Assembly: GCF_003990645.1 (NCBI RefSeq)
Contig: NZ_RYZK01000001.1
Location: 682,001 to 746,000, forward strand
Direction of reading: 5' to 3'
DNA length: 64,000 nt
Source of the DNA: Shimia sediminis
GTDB lineage: Bacteria > Pseudomonadota > Alphaproteobacteria > Rhodobacterales > Rhodobacteraceae
Shown here: one piece after another, positions 24,820-31,902 of the stretch
How positions within the stretch are numbered: the first letter of the stretch is position 1
Layout of the letters: each line of letters opens with the position of its first letter
Notes under the pieces: model-generated
What the model was told of the DNA's origin: nothing
Database searches by the model: none
What the model saw: only the letters and a program-made list of their open reading frames with translations
Made by a program: the position numbers and the translations under genes

Positions 24820-26180
24820 TGCGCAAAATTCTTCTTCCCCTTTGTCTGGCGCTTGGCGCCTGCATGTCCGCCCCGCCAAGCGAAGCGCCAAGCCGCGCTG
24901 ACGTGACCGCCGGTGACCTGCCGCCGATGAAGATATTTGCCGCCCCCAACCCGGTGGCCCCGACCCGGTCAAACCGCGACATTGCGCGCGATTTCCTTGA
25001 TCTGGCGTTCGAAATGGAAAGCGGGCGCGAGTTGTCGATCCTGACCCGGTTCGAAGGGCCCATTACGGTGCGCGTCATCGGCAAGACTCCGGCCAGCCTG
25101 AAACCGGACCTGACCCGCCTGCTCTATCGGTTGCGCACCGAGGCCGGCATCGACATCACGATGACCAACGCCAGCAGCGCCAACATCACCATCGAAGCAG
25201 TCAGCAAGGCCGATATTCGCCGCAACCTGGCCCATGCGGCCTGTTTTGTGGCACCGAACGTTTCGAGCCTGTCTGAGTACCGCGCCGCGCGGCGTACCTC
25301 AAAAACCAACTGGGGTCTTTTGGAAAGCCGCGAACAGCTGGCGATTTTCCTGCCCAATGACACCAGCCCGCAGGAAGTGCGCGACTGTCTGCACGAGGAA
25401 CTGGCGCAGGCGCTTGGCCCGTTGAACGACCTTTATCGCCTGTCCGACAGCGTTTTTAATGACGACAACGTACATGCGGTGCTGACAGGTTTCGACATGA
25501 CCGTGCTGCGCGCCTATTACGACCCGGCGCTGCACAACGGCATGAGCCGGGATCAGGTTGCCGCGCGTCTGCCCGCGATTCTGGCGCGGATCAATCCGGG
25601 TGGCGAGCGCCGCGCCCCGCGTTATGCCAAGGAAACCACCCGTGCGTGGATCGATTCGATCCAGCGCGCGCTTGGCCCCGGAAGCGGGGCTGCGGAGCGA
25701 CGCAATGCCGCCAACCGCGCGCTGAACCTGGCACAGTCCGAGGGCTGGAACGACCACCGTCTGGGGTTTTCCTATTTTGCCCTTGGACGGCTGATGCAGG
25801 GCTATTCGATCGAACGCGCCCACAGCTATTTCACCTATGCCGACCGGGTCTATCGCCAGACGCCTGATACCGCGCCGCACCGCGCCTTTGTCGCCACCCA
25901 TCTGGCGGCGCACGCCATTTCTGCCGGAGACGGCAGCAAGGCCCTGTCACTGATAACGCCGCATATTGACGTCGCCGCCGCCCATGAGAACGCCGTGCTG
26001 CTGTCGACCCTGATGCTGCTCAGAGCCGAGGCGCTGGACCTGTTGGGGCGCAACGAAGAAGCCGCCCAGGTGCGTCTGGACAGTCTTGGCTGGGCACGCT
26101 ACGGCTTTGGCCCGGATTGGGCAGTCCGCGCCAAGCTGCGCGAGATTGCAGCGCTCAGTCCTGTCAAAAGGAGATACTGA
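24819..26180 (+). CDS. DUF2927 lipoprotein
   Basis: The 453-aa protein starts at ATG 24819, overlapping the GNAT stop. It has a short signal with lipobox LGAC (Cys near residue 15) and a DUF2927 domain: RSNRDIARDFLDLAFEMESG, ITMTNASSANITIEAV and CLHEELAQALGPLNDLYRL. HEELAQALGP may be a degenerate HExxx-type motif, which would suggest a periplasmic peptidase, but this is unproven. The C-terminal part is helical and Ala-rich, resembling TPR-like repeats. It sits between GNAT and a small membrane gene in the MoxR/VWA group. Confidence 0.78.
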   Translation: MRKILLPLCLALGACMSAPPSEAPSRADVTAGDLPPMKIFAAPNPVAPTRSNRDIARDFLDLAFEMESGRELSILTRFEGPITVRVIGKTPASLKPDLTRLLYRLRTEAGIDITMTNASSANITIEAVSKADIRRNLAHAACFVAPNVSSLSEYRAARRTSKTNWGLLESREQLAIFLPNDTSPQEVRDCLHEELAQALGPLNDLYRLSDSVFNDDNVHAVLTGFDMTVLRAYYDPALHNGMSRDQVAARLPAILARINPGGERRAPRYAKETTRAWIDSIQRALGPGSGAAERRNAANRALNLAQSEGWNDHRLGFSYFALGRLMQGYSIERAHSYFTYADRVYRQTPDTAPHRAFVATHLAAHAISAGDGSKALSLITPHIDVAAAHENAVLLSTLMLLRAEALDLLGRNEEAAQVRLDSLGWARYGFGPDWAVRAKLREIAALSPVKRRY

Positions 26181-26185
26181 GGCCC

Positions 26186-26353
26186 ATGATCGTTCTTGTT
26201 CTGGCTCTTTTGGGGGCCGTTGTCGGCGGTACGCTGGCGAAAAAACGCAAAGGTGGACGGTTGGACATCCTGCAATATGCGGTGATTTATGCAATGATCT
26301 TTGCGGTTGTCGGCCTGTTCATCACCATCATTGTCCATCGCATGGCGGTCTAA
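26186..26353 (+). CDS. Small membrane protein, 55 aa, unknown function
   Basis: The 55-aa protein has two predicted membrane spans: MIVLVLALLGAVVGG and YAVIYAMIFAVVGLFITIIV, joined by a basic loop (LAKKRKGGRLD). It lies five bases after the DUF2927 stop and five before the VWA gene, with AAAGGAG upstream. Its position within the MoxR/VWA group argues for a real gene. Function is unknown. Confidence 0.75.
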   Translation: MIVLVLALLGAVVGGTLAKKRKGGRLDILQYAVIYAMIFAVVGLFITIIVHRMAV

Positions 26354-26357
26354 GCTT

Positions 26358-27542
26358 ATGTTCCTTCCCCTGTTTGAGAACCTCAGAGACGGCGGTGTCC
26401 CGGTATCCTTGCGGGAATACCTGAGCTTTCTCGAAGGGGTCAAAGCAGGGCTGACCACCTATGACGTGGATTCGTTTTATTACCTGGCGCGCTCGGTCAT
26501 GGTGAAAGACGAACGCAACCTCGACAAGTTTGACCGCGCCTTTGCCGCCACCTTTTCGGGCCTTGAAAAGATCTCGATGCAGGACGTGCTGAACGCCGTC
26601 GACATCCCCGAGGAATGGCTGCGCAAGATGGCCGAAAAGCACCTAAGCCCCGAGGAGATGGCCGAGATCGAGTCTCTGGGAGGCTTTGAAAAGCTGATGG
26701 AGACGTTGCAGGAACGGCTCAAGGAACAGGAAGGCCGTCATCAGGGCGGTTCGAAATGGATCGGCACCGCGGGCACCTCGCCCTTTGGTGCCTATGGCTA
26801 CAACCCCGAAGGCGTGCGCATCGGCCAGAAAGAAAGCCGCCATCAGCGCGCGGTCAAGGTCTGGGACAAGCGCGAGTTCAAGAACCTCGACGATTCCATC
26901 GAGCTGGGCACCCGCAACATCAAGGTGGCGCTGAAACGCCTGCGCCGCTGGGCACGGGATGGGGCACATGAAGAGCTTGATCTTGATGGCACCATCCGCG
27001 CCACTGCCGAGCACGGGTATCTCGACGTGCAGACCCGCCCGGAACGCCGCAACGCGGTCAAGGTGCTGTTATTCCTCGACATTGGCGGCTCGATGGACCC
27101 GCATATCCGCGTGGTGGAAGAGCTGTTCTCGGCCGCGAGTTCCGAGTTCAAGCACATGGAGCATTTCTATTTCCACAACTGCCTGTACGAAGGTGTGTGG
27201 AAGGACAATCGCCGCCGCTGGGACGCGCAAACTTCGACCCACGAAGTGCTGCGTACCTATGGCCCGGACTATAAGTGCATCTTTGTCGGCGACGCCTCGA
27301 TGAGCCCTTATGAGATCGCCTATCCGGGGGGGGCCAACGAACACTGGAACGCGGAAGCCGGTCAGGTCTGGCTGGAACGCACGCGGGATCAGTGGTCTTC
27401 GAACCTGTGGATCAACCCGATCCCCGAGAAATACTGGGGCCACACCCATTCGATCAAGATGATCCGCGAGATCTTTGAAGACCGCATGGTGCCGATGACC
27501 CTGCAGGGGATCGAGCGTGGCATGAAAGAATTGACGCGCTAA
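26358..27542 (+). CDS. VWA domain protein, CoxE-like
   Basis: The 394-aa protein has an N-terminal helical region (VPVSLREYLSFLEGVKAGL) and a C-terminal von Willebrand A domain. The metal-ion-dependent adhesion site reads DIGGSMD starting at residue 241, a DxGxS variant of DxSxS. CoxE-like proteins pair with MoxR ATPases in metallo-enzyme maturation or chaperone complexes. Here the MoxR gene is 2.2 kb upstream in the same direction. The length and the KVWDKREFKNLDDSIELGTR region fit this class. Confidence 0.88.
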   Translation: MFLPLFENLRDGGVPVSLREYLSFLEGVKAGLTTYDVDSFYYLARSVMVKDERNLDKFDRAFAATFSGLEKISMQDVLNAVDIPEEWLRKMAEKHLSPEEMAEIESLGGFEKLMETLQERLKEQEGRHQGGSKWIGTAGTSPFGAYGYNPEGVRIGQKESRHQRAVKVWDKREFKNLDDSIELGTRNIKVALKRLRRWARDGAHEELDLDGTIRATAEHGYLDVQTRPERRNAVKVLLFLDIGGSMDPHIRVVEELFSAASSEFKHMEHFYFHNCLYEGVWKDNRRRWDAQTSTHEVLRTYGPDYKCIFVGDASMSPYEIAYPGGANEHWNAEAGQVWLERTRDQWSSNLWINPIPEKYWGHTHSIKMIREIFEDRMVPMTLQGIERGMKELTR

Positions 27543-27610
27543 GCGCGCAATGAGGGGCACACCACGGTCCTGTCATTGCAATCACGGCAAATGACGCGTA
27601 CGCCCAGATC

Positions 27611-28207
27611 ATGAGCGACCTGCTAACCGACGCCCTCCTGACCTACGGCCCGCTTCTGCTCGGGATCAGCACCTTTGCCTGCTGCCTGATCGTGCCGATC
27701 CCGGCCTCTTGGGTGATGCTTGCCGCTGGTGCGCTGGCCTCGTCCGGCGAGATGTCGCTGCCTTTCGTGATGCTGGTTGCCTTTGCCGGGGCCATCCTGG
27801 GCGATCAAACCGGATACTTTACAGGCGTCGCCATCCATGACCGGGTCGAGGCCCTGGCGATGCGCCACCGCCGCAGTGCGCAGCTTTATCAACGGGCCCA
27901 TGATCTGGCAGAGTCGCGCGGGGGGCTGGGGGTATTCTTTAGCCGCTGGCTGCTGTCGCCGCTTGGACCCTATGTGAACCTGATCTCGGGGGCCGCCGAG
28001 ATGACATGGGCGCGGTTTACCCTCTGGGCGAGTCTGGGCAAAGTGGTCTGGGTCTCGCTCTATTGCGGGCTGGGCTTTCTGTTTGCCCATAACCTGCCAA
28101 AGGTCGCGCGGCTTTTGGGCGGCGTGACCTGGGCGCTGACCGGGATTGCGGTCGTCGTCATCACCATCGCGATCTATGTGCAACGGCGCCGCAAAGCCCG
28201 AGGGTGA
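27611..28207 (+). CDS. DedA family membrane protein
   Basis: The 198-aa membrane protein belongs to the DedA/SNARE-associated family, which act as undecaprenyl-phosphate or lipid flippases. Family features are FAGAILGDQTGYFTG near residues 58-72, and a second motif FFSRWLLSPLGPYVNLISGA near 113-132 with the conserved Arg. Several hydrophobic helices follow. It stands 68 bases after the VWA gene. The specific lipid is not known. Confidence 0.88.
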   Translation: MSDLLTDALLTYGPLLLGISTFACCLIVPIPASWVMLAAGALASSGEMSLPFVMLVAFAGAILGDQTGYFTGVAIHDRVEALAMRHRRSAQLYQRAHDLAESRGGLGVFFSRWLLSPLGPYVNLISGAAEMTWARFTLWASLGKVVWVSLYCGLGFLFAHNLPKVARLLGGVTWALTGIAVVVITIAIYVQRRRKARG

Positions 28208-28247
28208 TGGGGCGCGGGGCAGCAACGTCTCAAAGTGCCGAAGGACC

Positions 28248-28291
28248 ACCGACGTCATACCGACGCAATACCGACGTGATACCGATGTGGG
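28248..28291. repeat. Four tandem 11-bp repeats ACCGACGTSAT
   Basis: ACCGACGTCAT, ACCGACGCAAT, ACCGACGTGAT and ACCGATGTGGG follow one another exactly (28248, 28259, 28270, 28281). The period is about one DNA helical turn, and the array lies between dedA and the M48 protease gene, 44 bases before its start. It may bind a regulator. Confidence 0.7.
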
Positions 28292-28334
28292 TTTTACCCG
28301 CCATCTTGCCCTTTTCGGCCCCCTGCCCCATATC

Positions 28335-29027
28335 ATGAACATGCTGCGTTTTGCCCCCATTCTGATCGCGATCCTCTACGGGATTGTTCTTTACCGCTTC
28401 TCTGCCTGGCGCACCTCGCGCGAGTTGGATGCCAAGTCGACCGAACTTGTTGACCCGACGCTTGTGCCGCTGATCAAGGACATGGCGCGCGCGCTGGACC
28501 TGCCCCGGATCAAGGTGCACATCTACGAGATCGAGCCGGTAAACGGGCTTGCCGCGCCGGATGGTCGGATATTCATAACCCGTGGATTTTACAACAAATT
28601 CCGAGCTGGCGAGGTGACGTCCGCTGAGATGGCCAGCGTGATTGCACACGAGCTGGGCCACGTGGCACTAGGCCACTCACGCCGCCGCATGATCGACTTT
28701 TCCGGCCAGAATGCCCTGCGCACCGCGCTTGCGATGGTGTTGGGGCGGTTCATTCCCGGCATTGGCCCGTGGATCGCCAACAGCGCCATTTCCCTGCTCG
28801 CCGCCCGGCTGTCTCGGTCGGACGAGTTCGAGGCTGATGAATACGCCTCGGCCCTCTTGACCAAGGCCGGGATCGGAACCGGGCCGCAGAAATCCCTGTT
28901 TTCCAAACTGGAACACCTGACCGGCGCCCGCGGTGCCTCCACGCCTGCCTGGCTGCTCAGTCACCCGAAGACGCCTGACCGCATCAAGGCGATTGAGAAA
29001 AACGAATCCAAATGGGGTGTGACGTAG
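28335..29027 (+). CDS. M48 family zinc metalloprotease, membrane-anchored (HtpX-like)
   Basis: The 230-aa protein has one N-terminal membrane span and a zinc-protease core. HELGH (His105, Glu106, His109) is followed by a second metal-ligand region EFEADEYAS downstream. The rest resembles HtpX/Oma1-type peptidases. It starts at ATG 28335; an in-frame ATG at 28341 is also possible. The upstream sequence holds the 11-bp repeat array. It is convergent with the PIN gene. Confidence 0.87.
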   Translation: MNMLRFAPILIAILYGIVLYRFSAWRTSRELDAKSTELVDPTLVPLIKDMARALDLPRIKVHIYEIEPVNGLAAPDGRIFITRGFYNKFRAGEVTSAEMASVIAHELGHVALGHSRRRMIDFSGQNALRTALAMVLGRFIPGIGPWIANSAISLLAARLSRSDEFEADEYASALLTKAGIGTGPQKSLFSKLEHLTGARGASTPAWLLSHPKTPDRIKAIEKNESKWGVT

Positions 29028-29047
29028 GTCGGACAATCTTGTCCGAC

Positions 29048-29590
29048 CTACCCCAGCGCTTTGGCCAGCCGTGGCAGACGCGCCTTTTTTAACAGGCGCC
29101 GCATGTCCCACGCCTCGCCGGACAAGCGTTCGGCCTCGGCGCGTACGTTTTGCGCAACCTGCTGAACGGGCAGAGGATTTTGGTCCCAGATACCGCGCAA
29201 GAGTGCGTCCGGGTCGATACGCTCCAGCCCCTCTTCCGCCAGAATGCCGCGCGGAAAATCCTTGGCGTTCATTGTCACAATCGCATCCGCCGATCCGGCG
29301 ATTGCGGCGGCCAATACATGTACATCCGCCGGATCCGGCAGATAGAGCCGGTCTTCCAGGGAAGGTTTCCACGTGACCTCGGCCTTGGGCCAGGCCGCGC
29401 GCACCAGGGCAATTTCGCCGCGCGCCTGAGCTTCGCCTGTCGGGCCGATCTTGCGGGCGGCCCGCGCCCATTCCTCGAGGATACGGTCCGACCACATAGG
29501 CTGGAAAGCGCCGGTTTTTGCGACACCCAAGAGCATCTCGCGCATGACCGTTGGGTAGATCACGCAGGTATCCAGCAAGAGCCGTTTCAC
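29048..29590 (-). CDS. PIN domain protein
   Basis: The 180-aa product starts with GTG at 29590 (VKRLLLDTCVIYP), overlapping the methyltransferase stop by four bases (GTGA). It has the PIN acidic residues: Asp in LLLDTC, Glu in ILEEWARA, and Asp in LPDPADVHVLAAA. PIN domains are single-strand ribonucleases, often toxins. No antitoxin gene is adjacent, and the coupling to an rRNA methyltransferase argues for an RNA-metabolism role rather than a toxin-antitoxin module. The open frame extends to 29764 but the upstream part lies inside the methyltransferase gene. Confidence 0.8.
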   Translation of the reverse strand: MKRLLLDTCVIYPTVMREMLLGVAKTGAFQPMWSDRILEEWARAARKIGPTGEAQARGEIALVRAAWPKAEVTWKPSLEDRLYLPDPADVHVLAAAIAGSADAIVTMNAKDFPRGILAEEGLERIDPDALLRGIWDQNPLPVQQVAQNVRAEAERLSGEAWDMRRLLKKARLPRLAKALG

Positions 29591-30783
29591 AGGCGGAAGA
29601 ACAGCGCTTTGAGGTATCCGCTCTCGGCCAGCTGCGGCATCAGCGGATGATCCGGCCCGGCAAAACCTGTGTGGATCAGCTGTGCCTGACGTCCGGCCCG
29701 GCCAATGCCGCGCACCGAGGCGCCGCGAAACCTGGCGAGGTCCGCGGCATGGGAACAGGAACACAGGCCCAGATACCCACCCTCGCGCACCAGCGGTGCG
29801 GCAAGGCGCGCCACGCGCTCATAGGCGCGCAGGCCTTTTTCCAGGGCCGGTTTGGAGGGGGCAAAGGCGGGCGGGTCACAGATGACCACGTCAAAGCTTT
29901 CCCCCTCTTCCGCAAGCGCGGTGAGCACATCAAAGGCATCCCCTTTGCGCGTCACAAAGCGATCTATGAAACCGGCGCGCTCTGCCCCCTGCTCGGCCAG
30001 CGCCAGGGCAGCGGCAGACCCATCAACAGATAGCGCCGACGCTGCACCACCGGCCAGCGACGCGAGCGCAAAGCCCCCGACATGCGAGAACACGTCCAAC
30101 ACCTTTGCATCTTTGCAAAGGCTGGCGGAAAAACCGTGGTTGGCACGTTGATCATAGAAAAGCCCGGTTTTCTGACCACCCGTCAGATCGGCCATGTAGG
30201 TGGCCCCGTTCATCACCACGGGCACAGGTGCGTCGGGCGCTGTGCCCACGAGCACCGAGCTGTCTTCGTCCAAACCTTCGAGGCCACGCGCGCGGCCTGA
30301 CCCGTTTTTCAAAACGGTGGTCACACCGGTAACTTCGACCAGCGCAGAAACCAGGTCCCCGAGCAGACCCTCGGCCCAGGCGGCGTTGGGTTGCACCACG
30401 GCAATCTCGCCAAAACGGTCGATCACCACGCCGGGCAACCCATCGCTTTCTGCATGGATCAGACGATAGAACGGCGCGTCATACAGGCGTTCCCGCATGG
30501 CCAATGCGTGGGCAATCTTTGCGACAAACCAGCGATGGTCGATGGTGGCATCCAGATCACGCTCTAACATGCGGCCGAAAATGCGCGAGTTGGGATTGAC
30601 GGCAACCAGCCCCATGGGGCGTCGGTCGCTGTCTTCCAGCACGGCAATACTGCCGGGAGCGATGTTTTTGGTGCGGCGGTCGACAACCAGTTCGTTGTCA
30701 TAAATCCAAGGGAACCCATGGCGAATAGCCTGGGCACGTGCTTTGGGTTTCAGGCGGATCACAGGAAAAGAGGACGGCGTCAT
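29587..30783 (-). CDS. Class I SAM-dependent rRNA methyltransferase (RlmI-like)
   Basis: The 398-aa protein has an N-terminal PUA-like domain (VIRLKPKARAQAIRHGFPWIYD) and a Rossmann methyltransferase domain with VLDVFSHVGGFALASLAGGA (SAM-binding). The catalytic motif DVVICDPPAFAPSK and a Cys in CSCSHAA follow. RlmI-type enzymes make 5-methylcytidine in 23S rRNA. The start codon at 30783 lies in the loop of an 11-bp perfect hairpin, an unusual arrangement. It overlaps the PIN gene by four bases. Confidence 0.87.
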   Translation of the reverse strand: MTPSSFPVIRLKPKARAQAIRHGFPWIYDNELVVDRRTKNIAPGSIAVLEDSDRRPMGLVAVNPNSRIFGRMLERDLDATIDHRWFVAKIAHALAMRERLYDAPFYRLIHAESDGLPGVVIDRFGEIAVVQPNAAWAEGLLGDLVSALVEVTGVTTVLKNGSGRARGLEGLDEDSSVLVGTAPDAPVPVVMNGATYMADLTGGQKTGLFYDQRANHGFSASLCKDAKVLDVFSHVGGFALASLAGGAASALSVDGSAAALALAEQGAERAGFIDRFVTRKGDAFDVLTALAEEGESFDVVICDPPAFAPSKPALEKGLRAYERVARLAAPLVREGGYLGLCSCSHAADLARFRGASVRGIGRAGRQAQLIHTGFAGPDHPLMPQLAESGYLKALFFRL

Positions 30784-30794
30784 GCCGTCCTCTT
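30768..30794 (-). promoter_or_regulatory. Perfect 11-bp hairpin enclosing the methyltransferase start codon
   Basis: Arms 30768-30778 and 30784-30794 pair perfectly (AAGAGGACGGC type) around a five-base loop. On the minus strand the loop is ATGAC, so the methyltransferase ATG sits in it and the AGAGGA ribosome site is inside the stem. It also lies 37 bases after the upstream lipoprotein stop, so it could double as a terminator. Confidence 0.8.
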
Positions 30795-30830
30795 AACTGT
30801 CTCTCGTGGCGCTGAAAAGAGCGTTTCAGA

Positions 30831-31490
30831 TCAAAGCGCTTTTACCGGCGTCATTGGTTGCACCGTGGCGGTCACGCCTTTCTTGGGTGCCACCCAACCG
30901 GTGGTCAGGGTCATCTCGTCGCGGATCACCCGTGCCAGGTGGTTGGTGATGCGGTATTTCTGCGTCAGGCCGCGGGCCTCGGCCTGAAGGGCCTTGGAGC
31001 CGCCGTAACCAACCAGATCGGCCTTGATCTCGCGGGGGCCGCGCACGATGGCTCCGGTCTGCGGATCACGGATCGTCATCACGAACTCGATCGAGTGGAT
31101 GCCGCCCACCGAGTAGCGGGTTTTCTCGGTCAGAGCGTGGAAGCGTTTGAGTTCAATCTCTATGACAACTCCCATGGCGCCGTGCAGATCGGAGGCGCCA
31201 AGCGCAATTGCCTCTTCAAAGATTGCGCCCACCTGCTCGTAGCGGTTGCCAAAGGCATCCCCGCGCCAGACGATGTCACCGCCCGGGTAATAGCTGTTCT
31301 TTTCCGAAACTTTCAGGGTGGTGGGGACATTCACGTCAAACCCCGCCAGCGCAAAAGAAGGTGCCGGCATCGGCATCTCGGCTGAAATCTGCTCCAGCGG
31401 CGCGTTACGGGTTGCGGTGTCCACCGAGGCACATGCCGAAAGGCCGAGCCCCAGAACCATCATCATTGCTGTCAGTCGAACACGATTCAT
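30831..31490 (-). CDS. Lipoprotein, possible DUF6778 family
   Basis: A 219-aa lipoprotein with signal MNRVRLTAMMMVLGLGL and lipobox SAC (Cys near 20). The mature part has AGFDVNVPTTLKVSEKN and YSVGGIHSIEFVMTIRDPQTG. It resembles a Rhodobacteraceae-restricted lipoprotein family that I recall as DUF6778, though this is from memory. I chose ATG 31490 with AAGGAGACAG upstream. It lies upstream of the methyltransferase on the same strand. Function is unknown. Confidence 0.72.
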   Translation of the reverse strand: MNRVRLTAMMMVLGLGLSACASVDTATRNAPLEQISAEMPMPAPSFALAGFDVNVPTTLKVSEKNSYYPGGDIVWRGDAFGNRYEQVGAIFEEAIALGASDLHGAMGVVIEIELKRFHALTEKTRYSVGGIHSIEFVMTIRDPQTGAIVRGPREIKADLVGYGGSKALQAEARGLTQKYRITNHLARVIRDEMTLTTGWVAPKKGVTATVQPMTPVKAL

Positions 31491-31628
31491 GTCCTGTCTC
31501 CTTTGGACCCCCAGGTCCATTTGCACGCGAGTAATCTGCGTGTGAATTGAGGCAAGATTTGGACAAATTGTGTTCGATTCGATGGAGTTTTCACCCCGAT
31601 CAGGGTCAAAACCCCTTGTTTCCCTAGG

Positions 31629-31898
31629 TCAACTGCGTTCGCGCGACCGCCAGCCACCGCGGCGTTTCGGGCGACTCATCTGCACCAGACCCTGTTCGAG
31701 AATCTCGGTCATGGGGTGGTCTGGGTTGGCGTCGCGATAGGTCGAGAGCATCGCGTTCAATCCATCGCGGGTGTCCAGCCCCGGTGGCACGGTCAAGGCC
31801 CAGTCGAGAAAGATCGTGCGGCATTGCGAGTCGGTGATGCCTTCGATCCGGTAGCTTTCGCGGATCAGCCCCTTGGGGTCCCAGTTTGGTTCCGTCAT
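31629..31898 (-). CDS. Small conserved-looking protein after glnE (89 aa)
   Basis: The 89-aa protein starts MTEPNWDPKGLIRESYRIEG and contains RTIFLDWALTVPPGLDTRDG near residues 30-50 and an Arg-rich C-terminus (RPKRRGGWRSRERS). It begins four bases downstream of the glnE stop on the same strand, so is likely co-transcribed. I recall similar short genes after glnE in this family but cannot assign a function. Confidence 0.72.
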   Translation of the reverse strand: MTEPNWDPKGLIRESYRIEGITDSQCRTIFLDWALTVPPGLDTRDGLNAMLSTYRDANPDHPMTEILEQGLVQMSRPKRRGGWRSRERS

Positions 31899-31902
31899 GT
31901 GC

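Noticed and set aside
29048-29590. PIN toxin of a toxin-antitoxin module
   Set aside because: No small antitoxin gene precedes it; the only overlapping neighbour is a 398-aa methyltransferase.
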